58,461 nt of DNA, from the NCBI RefSeq assembly GCF_023511815.1, contig NZ_JAIMAV010000008.1, positions 1-58,461 of the forward strand, given 5' to 3'. This document shows, one piece after another, positions 8,741 to 17,524 of the stretch. The translations under genes and the position numbers were made by a program. The DNA comes from Alicyclobacillus sp. (lineage in GTDB: Bacteria; Bacillota; Bacilli; Alicyclobacillales; Alicyclobacillaceae). How positions within the stretch are numbered: the stretch's first letter is position 1; each line of letters begins with the position of its first letter. The notes under the pieces were generated by a model. That model saw only the letters and a list, made by a program, of their open reading frames with translations. It was not told the origin of the DNA and did not search any database.

Positions 8741-11089
8741 ATGGCGAGCGTTTTGGGGACGGCCGTGAAGCGGCGGGAGGATCCGCGCCTCATCACCGGT
8801 CGCGGCCGGTACACGGACGACGTGCAGCTGCCGGGCATGCTGTACGCGTGCATTCTGCGCAGCCCGCACGCGCACGCGCGCATCAAGCGCATTGACGTCA
8901 GCCAGGCGAAGGCCGCGCCGGGGGTGGTCGCGGTGTTCACCGGGCAGGACCTGGTCGGCAGGATGGGGACCATTCCGACCGCGTGGCTCCCGCCCGATTC
9001 GGGCATCCGCACGACGGCCCACCCCGCTCTCGCGGTCGACCGGGTGCGCTACGTCGGCGATGGCGTGGCGATGGTGGTGGCGGAGGATCGGTACCAGGCG
9101 CGCGACGCGGTGGATCTTATCCGCGTGGAATACGAGGTTTTGCCGGCCGTGGTGGACCAGGAGGAGGCGCTGTCGGAGGGCGCGCCGCAGGTGCACGATG
9201 ACGCCCCGGGGAACCTGGCGTTTCACTGGAAGGCCGGCAACGCGACGGACGAGGTGTTCGCCCAGGCGGAGGTGGTCGTCCGGCAACGGTTCCGGCAACA
9301 GCGCCTGATCCCGAACCCGATGGAACCGCGCAGCGCGGTGGCGGACTTCAACGCCTCGACGGGCGAGCTGACGATGTGGCTGACATCGCAGAACCCGCAC
9401 ATCCACCGGCTGCTGCTCTCCGGCATCCTCGGGATCCCGGAGCACAAGCTGCGCGTGGTCGCCGTGGACGTCGGGGGAGGGTTCGGCGCGAAGATCGCCT
9501 GCTATCCGGACGAGGCCCTGGTCGGGTTCGCCGCGCTGCAGTTGGGCCGTCCGGTGAAGTGGACGGAGGACCGGCGGGAGAACTTCATGGCGACCACCCA
9601 TGGCCGCGACATGATCCTCGACGTGGAATTCGCGGGCAGACGGGATGGGACGTTCACCGCCATTCGCGTCAAAAACATCGCCAACATGGGCGCGTACCTG
9701 TCCACCGCGGCGCCCGGCGTGCCGACCATCCTGTTCGGCCTCATCGTGCCTGGGCCGTACCGCATCCCGTACGCCGGGGTGGATGTGCGCGGGGTGTTCA
9801 CGAACACCACGCCGACCGACGCGTACCGCGGGGCGGGGCGGCCGGAGGCCACGTACCTGCTGGAGCGGATGGTGGACCTGTTCGCCCGTGAGATTGGCAT
9901 GGATCCCGTCGAGGTGCGCCGGCGAAACCTCATCCCGGCGGACGCGTTCCCGTACAACACCGCGATGGGGTTGCAGTACGACAGCGGCAACTATGAAGAG
10001 GCGCTCGACAAGGCGCTCGCCATGCTCGGCTACGAGAAGTTCCGCGAGGAGCAGGAGAAGCTTCGCGCCGAGGGGCGGTATCTCGGCGTCGGCGTGACGA
10101 CGTACGTGGAGATCTGCGGGCTCGGTCCGTCGCAGGTGGCGGGCGCCGTCGGATTCCAGGGCGGGCTGTGGGAGAGCGCGACGGTGCGCGTTCACCCGAG
10201 CGGAAAGGTGACCGCGTTCACCGGGACGTCCCCGCACGGCCAGGGCGAGGAGACCACCTTCGCCCAGATTGTCTCCGCGAAGCTCGGGGTGCCCGTGGAG
10301 GACGTCGAGGTGGTCCACGGCGACACCCACCGCATCGCCATGGGCTGGGGCACCTACGGATCGCGCACGACACCCGTTGGCGGCAGCGCCCTGGCGGTGG
10401 CGGCGGACCGTGTGGTGGAGAAGGCGAAGAAGATTGCGGCGCACATGCTCGAGGTGGCCGAGGAAGACGTGGTGTTCGCCGACGGGGTGTTCGCCGTGCA
10501 GGGGGCGCCGAGCCGCCGGGCGACGTTCCAGGAGGTGGCCCTGCAGGCGTACCTCGCGTGGAACCTGCCGGCCGGGGTGGAGCCGGCCTTGGAAGGCAGC
10601 GCGTTCTACGACCCGACCAACTTCGTCTATCCGTTCGGCACGCACATCTGCGTCGTCGAGGTCCTGCCCGACACGGGTGAGGTGAAGATCCTGCGCTACA
10701 TCGCCGTCGACGATCCGGGGCCCGTCATCAACCCGATGATCGCCGAGGGACAGGTGCACGGAGGCATCGTGCAGGGAATCGGACAGGCGCTGTGGGAAGG
10801 CGCTCTGTACGACGAGCAGGGCCAGCTGGTCTCCGGCACCTTCATGGACTACGCGATGCCCAAGGCGCGCTTCTTCCCGGCGTTTGAGACGGCGTTCACG
10901 GAGACCCCGTCTCCGCACACTCCGCTGGGGGTCAAGGGCATTGGGGAGACGGGGACCATTGCCGCCACGCCGACGGTCGTCAACGCGGTGATGGACGCGC
11001 TGGCCCATCTCGGGGTGCGCGACATCGACATGCCGCTGACGCCGGAGCGCGTGTGGCGGGCGATTCGAGACGGGAGGGATGGCGCGTGA
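8741..11089 (+). CDS. coxL: Molybdo-hydroxylase large subunit, form II CoxL-like
   Basis: This is the molybdopterin-binding catalytic subunit, 782 residues from ATG 8741 (GAGGAGGG at good spacing; ATG 8735 abuts that site). The N-terminal hammerhead domain starts GTAVKRREDPRLITGRGRY; the glycine-rich Moco loop is VDVGGGFGAK, and the C-terminal KGIGETG motif is present. The active-site loop reads AYRGAGR at about residues 361-367. True CO dehydrogenases (form I) carry AYxCSFR, whose Cys binds the Mo-Cu site; this Cys is absent. The gene is therefore form II, a group whose substrates are mostly unknown (CO, purines or aldehydes have been suggested). The S-L-M order is also the form II order. 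Confidence 0.9.
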   Translation: MASVLGTAVKRREDPRLITGRGRYTDDVQLPGMLYACILRSPHAHARIKRIDVSQAKAAPGVVAVFTGQDLVGRMGTIPTAWLPPDSGIRTTAHPALAVDRVRYVGDGVAMVVAEDRYQARDAVDLIRVEYEVLPAVVDQEEALSEGAPQVHDDAPGNLAFHWKAGNATDEVFAQAEVVVRQRFRQQRLIPNPMEPRSAVADFNASTGELTMWLTSQNPHIHRLLLSGILGIPEHKLRVVAVDVGGGFGAKIACYPDEALVGFAALQLGRPVKWTEDRRENFMATTHGRDMILDVEFAGRRDGTFTAIRVKNIANMGAYLSTAAPGVPTILFGLIVPGPYRIPYAGVDVRGVFTNTTPTDAYRGAGRPEATYLLERMVDLFAREIGMDPVEVRRRNLIPADAFPYNTAMGLQYDSGNYEEALDKALAMLGYEKFREEQEKLRAEGRYLGVGVTTYVEICGLGPSQVAGAVGFQGGLWESATVRVHPSGKVTAFTGTSPHGQGEETTFAQIVSAKLGVPVEDVEVVHGDTHRIAMGWGTYGSRTTPVGGSALAVAADRVVEKAKKIAAHMLEVAEEDVVFADGVFAVQGAPSRRATFQEVALQAYLAWNLPAGVEPALEGSAFYDPTNFVYPFGTHICVVEVLPDTGEVKILRYIAVDDPGPVINPMIAEGQVHGGIVQGIGQALWEGALYDEQGQLVSGTFMDYAMPKARFFPAFETAFTETPSPHTPLGVKGIGETGTIAATPTVVNAVMDALAHLGVRDIDMPLTPERVWRAIRDGRDGA

Positions 11090-11943
11090 TTCCGAGCGCA
11101 TTCGCGTATGAACGGGCGGCTTCGGTTAAGGAGGCTCTGGAGCTGTGGCGGGCGTCGGGCGGGAGCGCGAAGTGGCTCGCGGGCGGGCACAGTCTCCTGC
11201 CGTTGATGAAGCTGCGATTGAGTGCGCCGCCGAAGTTGATTGACATCAGCGGGATTGACGAACTTCGCGGCGTGGCCCGCGTGGGCGATCGCGTCGTCAT
11301 CGGCGCGCTGACCACCCACCGGGAGCTGGCGACCCACCCGCTGATCCGGGAGACGTTGCCGGCGCTTTCGGACGCGGCCCGCCAGGTGGGGGATCTGCAG
11401 GTGCGCAACCGCGGCACCATCGGCGGCAACCTGGCGCACGCGGACACCGCGTCGGACCTACCGGCGGTGGCGGTGTCCCTCGGCGCCGAGCTGTTGGTGG
11501 CCACCCCGGACGGGGACGTGGTGTTGCCTGCGCAGGAGTTTTTCCTCGGTCCGCTGGTGACGGCGATGCCGGAGAACGGGTTGCTCAAGGCGGTCTCGTT
11601 CCCGGTGCCGCCCGGCAACGCGCGCGGGGTCTACGAGAAGTTCCCGCACCCGGCGTCCGGTTACGCGGTTGTCGGCGTGGCGGTGACCGCGGGGGTCGAC
11701 GCGCAGGGGGTGGTGGACTTCGTCCGCGTGGGCGTCACGGGGGCGGCCGACGCCGCGTACCGGGCGCAGGCGGTGGAGGAGGCGCTCCTCGGGCGGGAGC
11801 CGACGCCGGATGCGCTGCGGGCGGCTGCCGCCAAGGCGGCGGACGACGGTGCCATTGCCGGGGACGCGTTCGCGTCGGAGGCCTACCGGCGGCATCTGTG
11901 CACCGTCGTGGCGGAACGGGCGCTGCGGCGGGCGTTGGGTTAA
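11086..11943 (+). CDS. coxM: Molybdo-hydroxylase FAD subunit (CoxM-like)
   Basis: This is the flavoprotein subunit that passes electrons from the Fe-S subunit to the acceptor. Start is GTG 11086, overlapping the coxL stop by four bases with GGGAGG upstream. The 285-residue protein has the two FAD pyrophosphate-binding motifs of the family: AGGHSLLPLMKLRL near residue 38 and TIGGNLAHADTASD near residue 108. The length equals CoxM/CutM. It closes the structural part of the operon; a large stem-loop lies between it and coxD. Confidence 0.93.
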   Translation: MIPSAFAYERAASVKEALELWRASGGSAKWLAGGHSLLPLMKLRLSAPPKLIDISGIDELRGVARVGDRVVIGALTTHRELATHPLIRETLPALSDAARQVGDLQVRNRGTIGGNLAHADTASDLPAVAVSLGAELLVATPDGDVVLPAQEFFLGPLVTAMPENGLLKAVSFPVPPGNARGVYEKFPHPASGYAVVGVAVTAGVDAQGVVDFVRVGVTGAADAAYRAQAVEEALLGREPTPDALRAAAAKAADDGAIAGDAFASEAYRRHLCTVVAERALRRALG

Positions 11944-11954
11944 CCGATGTGACG

Positions 11955-12023
11955 GCGGGAGGGGGCCGGCCGGGCCGGTGTTCGCCACGCGTGTGGCAGA
12001 CCGGGGTGCGGGGCCCCTCCCGC
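11955..12023 (+). other. Large nested stem-loop between coxM and coxD
   Basis: Three co-axial inverted repeats occupy 69 bases. The outer stem pairs 11955-11967 with 12012-12023 (12 bp plus one bulged G), the middle pairs CCGGT 11975-11979 with ACCGG 12000-12004, and the inner pairs GCCAC 11984-11988 with GTGGC 11993-11997 around a GCGT loop. No T-run follows, so it is not a standard intrinsic terminator. It may be an RNA processing or stabilising element that sets different levels for coxSLM and coxDE. Confidence 0.6.
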
Positions 12024-12058
12024 AACGATAAGGGTCTTGGCTGGATGACGGAAATGGG

Positions 12059-12991
12059 GTGACGACGCTGAACAACCCGTTTGCCGATGTGGCGGCGGTG
12101 CAACGGGCGCTCGCCGAGCGGGGGTATGTGGCGGACCGCGCGCTGGCGACGGCGGTGTTTCTGGCCCTGGCGCTGGAGCGGCCGCTGTTTCTCGAGGGCG
12201 AGGCCGGGGTCGGCAAGACCGAACTGGCCAAGGCACTGGCCGATGCCATCGGACGGCCCCTGGTTCGGCTCCAGTGTTACGAGGGGATTGACCGGGAGCA
12301 CGCCCTGTACGAATGGAATTACGCGCGTCAATTGTTGCATATCCGGATCCAGGAGGCCGCGGGCCTTGCCGGTGACAAAAAGGCTCTGGCGGGGTTGGAG
12401 GAGGCGTTGTTCAGCCCGGCGTTTCTGTTGCGGCGGCCGCTCCTGCAGGCGATCGATCCCGCCGGTCCCGCGCCGGTCCTGCTCATCGACGAGGTGGATC
12501 GCGGCGACGAGGCGTTTGAAGCGTTTCTGCTCGAGGTCCTCGGGGAATTCCAGGTCACCATCCCGGAGCTGGGAACCCTCCGGGCGGCCGAGATCCCGGT
12601 GGTGATGCTCACCTCCAACCGGACGCGGGAGGTCCATGACGCGCTCAAGCGCCGCTGCCTCTACCACTGGGTGGAGTACCCCGACTTCGACCGGGAGTAC
12701 GCCATCCTGACGGCGCGAGTGCCGGATTTGGCCGCGTCGGTGGCGGCGGCGGTGTGCCGCTTCGTGCAGCGCCTGCGCCAGGAACCGCTGATGAAACGCC
12801 CCGGCATCGCGGAGACCCTCCACTGGGGAATGGCCCTCGCGGCTCTCGGGGTCGAACGCCTCGAGCCGGAGCGCGTGGAGGAGACCATCGGGTGCCTCAT
12901 CAAATACAAGGACGACCTCGATCTTTTGCTGACGGTTCAGCAGGGCCGCAGGCCGGTGGCACGCCTGTTGGCCGAGACGGGAGGCGTCTGA
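12059..12991 (+). CDS. coxD: MoxR-type AAA+ ATPase (CoxD-like)
   Basis: This 310-residue AAA+ ATPase is of the MoxR/CoxD type that, with a VWA partner, helps mature CO-dehydrogenase-like enzymes. Walker A is GEAGVGKTE (about residues 46-54), Walker B is LLIDEVDRGDE (about 141-151) and sensor 1 is MLTSNRTRE. In Oligotropha, CoxD is involved in assembling the Mo-Cu site with CoxE and CoxF; because this CoxL lacks the form I Cys, the exact job here is uncertain. Start is GTG 12059 with no strong ribosome site; the stop is one base before coxE. Confidence 0.88.
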   Translation: MTTLNNPFADVAAVQRALAERGYVADRALATAVFLALALERPLFLEGEAGVGKTELAKALADAIGRPLVRLQCYEGIDREHALYEWNYARQLLHIRIQEAAGLAGDKKALAGLEEALFSPAFLLRRPLLQAIDPAGPAPVLLIDEVDRGDEAFEAFLLEVLGEFQVTIPELGTLRAAEIPVVMLTSNRTREVHDALKRRCLYHWVEYPDFDREYAILTARVPDLAASVAAAVCRFVQRLRQEPLMKRPGIAETLHWGMALAALGVERLEPERVEETIGCLIKYKDDLDLLLTVQQGRRPVARLLAETGGV

Positions 12992-12992
12992 C

Positions 12993-14186
12993 GTGGCGGC
13001 GTCGCCGTTTGTGGCCAATCTGCTCGCCTTTTTGCGCGGGTTGCGCAGGATGGGATTTTCGGTGGGCCCCGGCGAGGCTCGCCTGGTCCTTTTGGCGCTC
13101 CAACACACGGGCATCGAGGATCCGGCGGTGGTCCGCGACGCGGTGCAGGCGGTCGTCGTCAAACGCGCGCACGAGGTGGCGCTCTTTCGCGCCGCTTGGC
13201 GGGTGTTTTTCCAAAACGCGCGCGGGGTGCGGGACGCCTGGCTCGCGCTCAACACCCTCTCGGCCCAGGTGGCCCGCCGTTGGCAGACGGGGCGCGAGGT
13301 GCCGCAGGTCGTCTGGTTGGGCCGCGGCCGCGACGAGCGAGCGGCCCCGCCCCCGGACGAAACCGCAGGGTCGCCCTGGGTGTGGATGAAAACCGGGGCC
13401 AGCGGCGACGAGCGCCTGCGGCATCGGGACGCGGCGGCGATGACCCCGGCGGAGTGGGACCAGGTCCGCCGGTGGCGCGCCCGGGTCCGGCCGCTGTGGC
13501 GCCCGACGCGGCGAACCCTGCCCGTGCACCGGGGCGGCCGGCTGGATTTGGCGAGGACCTTGCGCAAGGCGGCGGCAGGAACGGGCGGCGAGCCCATCGA
13601 ATGGATCTTTCGAAAGACTCGGCGCAAACAGCGGCCCGTCGTCCTGGTGTGCGATGTCAGCGGATCGATGGACCCGTACAGCCGGATGGCGCTGCGCTTC
13701 GCGCACGCGTTGCTCGCGGCGGGCATGCGCGTGGACGTGTACGTCTTCAGCACGCGCCTGACGCGGATCACGCCGGCGCTTCGCCTGCGCGACCCGGACC
13801 GGGCCTTGCAGGAGGCGGTCTGGGCGGCCCCCGACATGTCGGGCGGAACGCGGTTAGCCGAGGCGCTGGCCGCTTTTCGCCAGGTGCACGCCCCCCGCGC
13901 CTTGCGCGACGGGGCGACGGTGGTGCTGTTGTCGGACGGCCTGGACGCGGGCGAACCGGAGGCGTTGGAGACGGAGATCACACGGCTTCGCCGCCTGGCG
14001 CGCCGGTTGGTGTGGTGGAATCCGCTGCTCGGCGACCCGGGGTATCGGCCGACCGCCCGCGGGGCGGCGGTGCTGGCCCGGCAAGTCGATGCCGCCCATC
14101 CGGCTCACGCGTGGGCGTCTCTGGAGGCGGCGTGGACGGCCCTGGTGGATGGCGGCCGGCTGGCTGGACGGCACCAGCAGCAGTGA
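12993..14186 (+). CDS. coxE: VWA-domain protein (CoxE-like)
   Basis: This 397-residue protein is of the CoxE family. The C-terminal half is a von Willebrand factor A domain whose metal-ion-dependent adhesion motif is visible: DVSGSMDPYS (D-x-S-x-S), then a Thr in SGGTRLAEAL and an Asp in LLSDGLDAGE. The N-terminal half is an Arg-rich region typical of CoxE. Start is GTG 12993, immediately after the coxD stop, indicating coupled expression. MoxR ATPase plus VWA protein pairs act as chaperone modules for metalloenzymes, so I infer a role in maturing CoxSLM. Confidence 0.87.
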   Translation: MAASPFVANLLAFLRGLRRMGFSVGPGEARLVLLALQHTGIEDPAVVRDAVQAVVVKRAHEVALFRAAWRVFFQNARGVRDAWLALNTLSAQVARRWQTGREVPQVVWLGRGRDERAAPPPDETAGSPWVWMKTGASGDERLRHRDAAAMTPAEWDQVRRWRARVRPLWRPTRRTLPVHRGGRLDLARTLRKAAAGTGGEPIEWIFRKTRRKQRPVVLVCDVSGSMDPYSRMALRFAHALLAAGMRVDVYVFSTRLTRITPALRLRDPDRALQEAVWAAPDMSGGTRLAEALAAFRQVHAPRALRDGATVVLLSDGLDAGEPEALETEITRLRRLARRLVWWNPLLGDPGYRPTARGAAVLARQVDAAHPAHAWASLEAAWTALVDGGRLAGRHQQQ

Positions 14187-14219
14187 AGGAGGGAAGCGGC
14201 CCGAAGGCCGCGCACAGCC

Positions 14220-15251
14220 ATGGAACCTGTCATCGAACGTTTGAACGAGGTGTGGGAGCGCGGGGAAACGGCGGTGCTGGCGAGCATCATCCAGGTGCTG
14301 GGCTCGGCGTACCGGAGGGAAGGCGCCAAGATGCTGTTCGAGGCCGACGGACGGCAGGTCGGCACGCTCAGTGCCGGCTGCCTCGAGGAGGACATGCGCC
14401 ACCGGGCGGAACAAGTGTTGTCGACGGGCCAACCGCGCATTCAGGTGTACGACATGGCGGCGGAGGACGATTTCACCTGGGGCCGCGGGGCCGGTTGCAA
14501 CGGCGTCATCACCGTGCTGGTGGAACGGGTGCCGGCCGAGGCGGGGCCGGCGCGCGATTACTGGCAGGCGATGCTCGACGCGTACCGGCGCAACGAGGCA
14601 GTGGCGGGATTGCGGCGGTTGGACGAGCGGACGGGCGAGACGCTCGGCCACCTGGTCGTCGCCGGCGGCGCGGTGTCGGGGACGCTGGGAGATGCCGCGC
14701 TCGACGCCCGGTGGACGCCGCGGCTGACGGCCTTCGCGGCACAGACCGGCCGCGGACAGGCGGAGCGCGAGGGTGGCGCGTGGATGGTGCTGGACCGCGT
14801 GGTTCCGAAGGACCAGCTGTACATCTTCGGCGCCGGTCCGGACGCCGAACCGCTCGCGGCGCTGGCGGCGAGGACGGGTTTCGCGGTCACGGTGGTGGAC
14901 CACCGGCCGGCTCGGTTGAATCCGTCCTATTTTCCGGACGCCAGGTTGGTGGACTGCCGCCCGGAGCATGCGGCGGAGCGGCTGGAGATCCCGGCGCAGG
15001 CCTTCGCCGTGGTGATGACGCACAGTTTTCAGCACGACCGGGTGTGGGTCTCGCATCTGCTCGGGCAGAGGTTGCGTTATCTGGGGGTGCTCGGGCCCCG
15101 GCAGCGCACGGAGCGCCTTCTGCAATCGACGGTCATACCGCCGCACGTCAAATCGCCCGTCGGGCTCGCCATCGGGGCGGATGGCCCCCAGGAGATTGCC
15201 GTCAGTGTGATGGCGGAGTTGATCCAACTCCGGCGGACCGGTCGCATCTGA
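14220..15251 (+). CDS. XdhC/CoxI-family cofactor insertion protein
   Basis: The 343-residue protein has an N-terminal XdhC/CoxI domain (ASIIQVLGSAYRREGAKM, TLSAGCLEEDM and GRGAGCNGVI) and a C-terminal Rossmann-like domain starting LYIFGAGPDAEPLAALAA. Family members bind molybdenum cofactor and insert it, after sulfuration, into xanthine- or CO-dehydrogenase-type enzymes. That fits its place as the last gene of the cox cluster and the nearby mocA. The only strong GGAGG is about 25 bases before ATG 14220, so the start is less certain than for its neighbours. Confidence 0.87.
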   Translation: MEPVIERLNEVWERGETAVLASIIQVLGSAYRREGAKMLFEADGRQVGTLSAGCLEEDMRHRAEQVLSTGQPRIQVYDMAAEDDFTWGRGAGCNGVITVLVERVPAEAGPARDYWQAMLDAYRRNEAVAGLRRLDERTGETLGHLVVAGGAVSGTLGDAALDARWTPRLTAFAAQTGRGQAEREGGAWMVLDRVVPKDQLYIFGAGPDAEPLAALAARTGFAVTVVDHRPARLNPSYFPDARLVDCRPEHAAERLEIPAQAFAVVMTHSFQHDRVWVSHLLGQRLRYLGVLGPRQRTERLLQSTVIPPHVKSPVGLAIGADGPQEIAVSVMAELIQLRRTGRI

Positions 15252-15259
15252 GGACGGTC

Positions 15260-15309
15260 GCATCCGAAGGATGCGTCGACGGGATGCATCCGAAGGATGC
15301 GTCGACGGG
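15260..15309 (+). repeat. Two tandem 24-bp hairpin repeats after coxI
   Basis: A 24-base unit starting GCATCCGAAGGATGCGTCGA occurs at 15260-15283 and again, identical, at 15286-15309. Each holds a 6-bp hairpin GCATCC-GAA-GGATGC and the palindrome CGTCGACG. A partial relative (GGTCGCATCTG) lies at the end of the coding region. This resembles a REP-type intergenic repeat; no T-run follows. The rest of the gap to 15390 shows nothing else. Confidence 0.7.
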
Positions 15310-15389
15310 GATGGGGGCCGGTCGGATTGCGGGTCCAAGTCGGAGAGGGGCCCGACGGTGGGCGGATGAGGGGGAGCGGACGCACCGGA

Positions 15390-16046
15390 TCAAACCCGGT
15401 ACGTCCAGTACACCTCCTGGCGCAGCGTGGCCTCGCGTTGGGCGCGGTACGCCGGATCGCGCTCCATGCGTGCCATCATGGCCTCGGACTGCGAACGGTG
15501 CGCCCGGATGGCGGCCAGTTTCACATCGCGCACGCTCGAGATGTCGATGATGACGTCGGGATCGCCCAATTTCTCCCGCGTATCCCGGGCGAAGGCGGAA
15601 CAGTGGACCACCGGGCGCTCCTCGGGCGGGAGTTTTTCGACGGCGCGGACGGTGGCAGCACCCAGGGCGTTGTGATCCGGGTGCACGGCGAAACCGGGGT
15701 AGTACGTGATGACGAGGCTCGGCCGGATCTCTCGCATCACGGCGAGGATGCGGTCCGCGAGCTCCTCTTGGTCCTCGAATTCCACCGTTTTGTCCCGCAG
15801 CCCCATCAGGCGCAAATCCCGGATGCCCAGCGCCTCACAGGCGGCGCGAAGCTCCTTCTCCCGCACCGCGGGCAGCGTCTCCCGGTTGGCGAAAAACGGC
15901 TTGCCCATGTTGCGGCCCATCTGGCCGAGCGTGCCGCACAGGTACGTGACGGGTGTCCCGGCGCGCGTGTGCAGGGCGATGGTGCCGCCGCTGGCGAACG
16001 TCTCATCGTCCGGATGGGGATAGACCACCAACACGTGTCGTTCCAT
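15390..16046 (-). CDS. bshB2: Bacillithiol biosynthesis deacetylase BshB2
   Basis: BshB enzymes remove the acetyl group from GlcNAc-malate in the synthesis of bacillithiol, the low-molecular-weight thiol of many Firmicutes. The 218-residue protein is an LmbE/PIG-L zinc deacetylase: it opens with VVYPHPDDETFASGG, whose HPDD holds zinc ligands and the catalytic base, and has a later HPDHN motif carrying another zinc ligand. ATG 16046 follows GGAGAGGAGG. It lies 16 bases after yojF, the same pairing as yojF-yojG(bshB2) in B. subtilis, which favours BshB2 over a general deacetylase. A BshB1-type side role in thiol-conjugate cleavage is possible. Confidence 0.88.
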   Translation of the reverse strand: MERHVLVVYPHPDDETFASGGTIALHTRAGTPVTYLCGTLGQMGRNMGKPFFANRETLPAVREKELRAACEALGIRDLRLMGLRDKTVEFEDQEELADRILAVMREIRPSLVITYYPGFAVHPDHNALGAATVRAVEKLPPEERPVVHCSAFARDTREKLGDPDVIIDISSVRDVKLAAIRAHRSQSEAMMARMERDPAYRAQREATLRQEVYWTYRV

Positions 16047-16062
16047 CGGGATCCTCCTCTCC

Positions 16063-16413
16063 TCACATCCGGAAGGGGGTGAGGCTCAGCTCCAACGCGA
16101 TGGCGAGCCGGCCCTCCGAATCGTGTCCGGCCATCAGCAGCCGGCCCTCGGCGTCCACTTCCCAATCAGTCAACCCTTCCGCGTAGATCCACCCTTCGTC
16201 CATTTTCAATCCCACCCGATACGGGCCATCGCCCCGGATGACTCCGCGGTGGTACCGGACCCGCCCGTTGCGGATGTAGGCGCAGATGGCCATGGCGTTC
16301 TCCGAATCGCGCGCCGCGTAGGCGCCGTTGGTCGTCTCCAGGTGCAGGTAGACCTCTCTGCCGGCGAACCGGTCCAGCGCCGACTGCACCGCCGCAGCAT
16401 CAATCGGACCCAT
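16063..16413 (-). CDS. yojF: YojF family protein (DUF1806)
   Basis: This 116-residue cytoplasmic protein resembles B. subtilis YojF (DUF1806), which is always found beside bshB2 but has no known biochemical role. Recognisable blocks are YLHLETTNGAYA, ICAYIRNGRVRYHRG and the tail LAIALELSLTPF. ATG 16413 sits seven bases after GGGGAGG; an in-frame GTG at 16419 is too close to that site. The gene is first in the yojF-bshB2 unit, with a consensus -10 about 55 bases upstream. Confidence 0.82.
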   Translation of the reverse strand: MGPIDAAAVQSALDRFAGREVYLHLETTNGAYAARDSENAMAICAYIRNGRVRYHRGVIRGDGPYRVGLKMDEGWIYAEGLTDWEVDAEGRLLMAGHDSEGRLAIALELSLTPFRM

Positions 16414-16472
16414 CGTCACGCCTCCCCTTCATGGCCCACGGAGGTGAGCCATTTCTTCCCTCTCACCGGTTC

Positions 16473-16499
16473 ATTATAGACCATGCCCGACGGGTGTGC
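16473..16499 (-). promoter_or_regulatory. Promoter of yojF-bshB2
   Basis: On the minus strand a perfect -10 TATAAT (16478-16473) lies about 60 bases before yojF. The best -35 is a weak TGCACA at 16499-16494 with a 15-base spacer. It sits in the divergent gap shared with the thioredoxin-reductase-like gene. Confidence 0.5.
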
Positions 16500-16565
16500 A
16501 TGTCCGCCGCGCATGACACAGGCCTCGTGCGCGCACGCTGACTGGGTGCGAGAGGAGGTGAGCCC

Positions 16566-17471
16566 ATGGAGGATTGCCTGATTGTCGGCGGCGGAATCGC
16601 CGGGCTGCAGGCCGCCATCCAACTGGGCCGCTACGGCCATCGCGTGCTGGTGATTGACGGGGGCTGGGGCCGGTCGGTGTGGTGTCACGCGTATCACAAC
16701 CTGCTCGGGTGGCCGGACGGGGTGAGCGGGCCGTATCTGCGCGCCATCGGACGCGCACAGGCGGAGCGGTTCGGGGTGCGCTTTACCGAGGACTGGATTG
16801 AACGGGCTGAGCGCATCCATCCCGAGGGATTCCGCCTGACCGGCGCGGGCGGCAAGACGTACGCCGGCCGGCGGCTGCTCATCGCCACCGGGGTGAGCGA
16901 CCATCTCCCGGATGTGGCGGGCCTCATGCCCCGGCTCGGAATTTCGGTTTACATCTGCCCGGACTGCGATGGATACGAGGTCCGCGGCAAGCGCACCGTG
17001 GTGCTCGGCCGGGGCGACGCCGGCGCCGGGATGGCGCTCGCGCTGTACGCATTCACGCCGCATCTGGTTTTTCTCGATCACGCCGCCGATCCGGTGGCCC
17101 AACACCTCGCCGAGGCGCTGTCGGAACGCGGGATTCGGCGGGTCACGGGCCGGGCGGTCGCCCTGGAGGGGCCGGGGGACCGGCTCGAGGGCGTCCGGTT
17201 GGCGGACGGTCGCGTGATGGAGGCCGAGGGCGCGTTCATCGCGTTTGGGGGCAACCGCGTGCACGCGGAGATCGCCGTTCAGCTGGGGGTTCAGGTGCAC
17301 GACAACCACCACATCCCCGTGCATCCGCGGACGCGCGCGACGAACGTCCCCGGGGTGTGGGCGGCGGGCGACGTCGCAGCGCATTCGGAGCAGGTGTCCA
17401 TCGCCATGGGCGACGGGGCGCAGGCGGCCATCTGGATCCACAAGAGCCTGACCGGGGCTGGAAAAGCGTGA
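16566..17471 (+). CDS. Thioredoxin-reductase-like FAD/NAD(P) oxidoreductase
   Basis: This 301-residue pyridine-nucleotide-disulfide oxidoreductase is the size of low-Mr thioredoxin reductase. The N-terminal FAD motif is [13 protein letters not shown] (about residues 5-17), the redox-active pair is CPDCDGYE in place of the usual CATCDG, the NADPH loop is [12 protein letters not shown], and the C-terminal FAD block is GVWAAGDVA. The partner disulfide is unknown. Its divergent position next to the bacillithiol genes suggests a reductase for a bacillithiol-linked or other thiol protein; unlike YpdA/Bdr it keeps a CxxC. ATG 16566 follows GAGAGGAGGTGA. Confidence 0.85.
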   Translation: MEDCLIVGGGIAGLQAAIQLGRYGHRVLVIDGGWGRSVWCHAYHNLLGWPDGVSGPYLRAIGRAQAERFGVRFTEDWIERAERIHPEGFRLTGAGGKTYAGRRLLIATGVSDHLPDVAGLMPRLGISVYICPDCDGYEVRGKRTVVLGRGDAGAGMALALYAFTPHLVFLDHAADPVAQHLAEALSERGIRRVTGRAVALEGPGDRLEGVRLADGRVMEAEGAFIAFGGNRVHAEIAVQLGVQVHDNHHIPVHPRTRATNVPGVWAAGDVAAHSEQVSIAMGDGAQAAIWIHKSLTGAGKA

Positions 17472-17524
17472 ATCGTTGTGGTATACGAAACGGTATGGAC
17501 ATCTTGACGCAGGGGGACGTGCGG

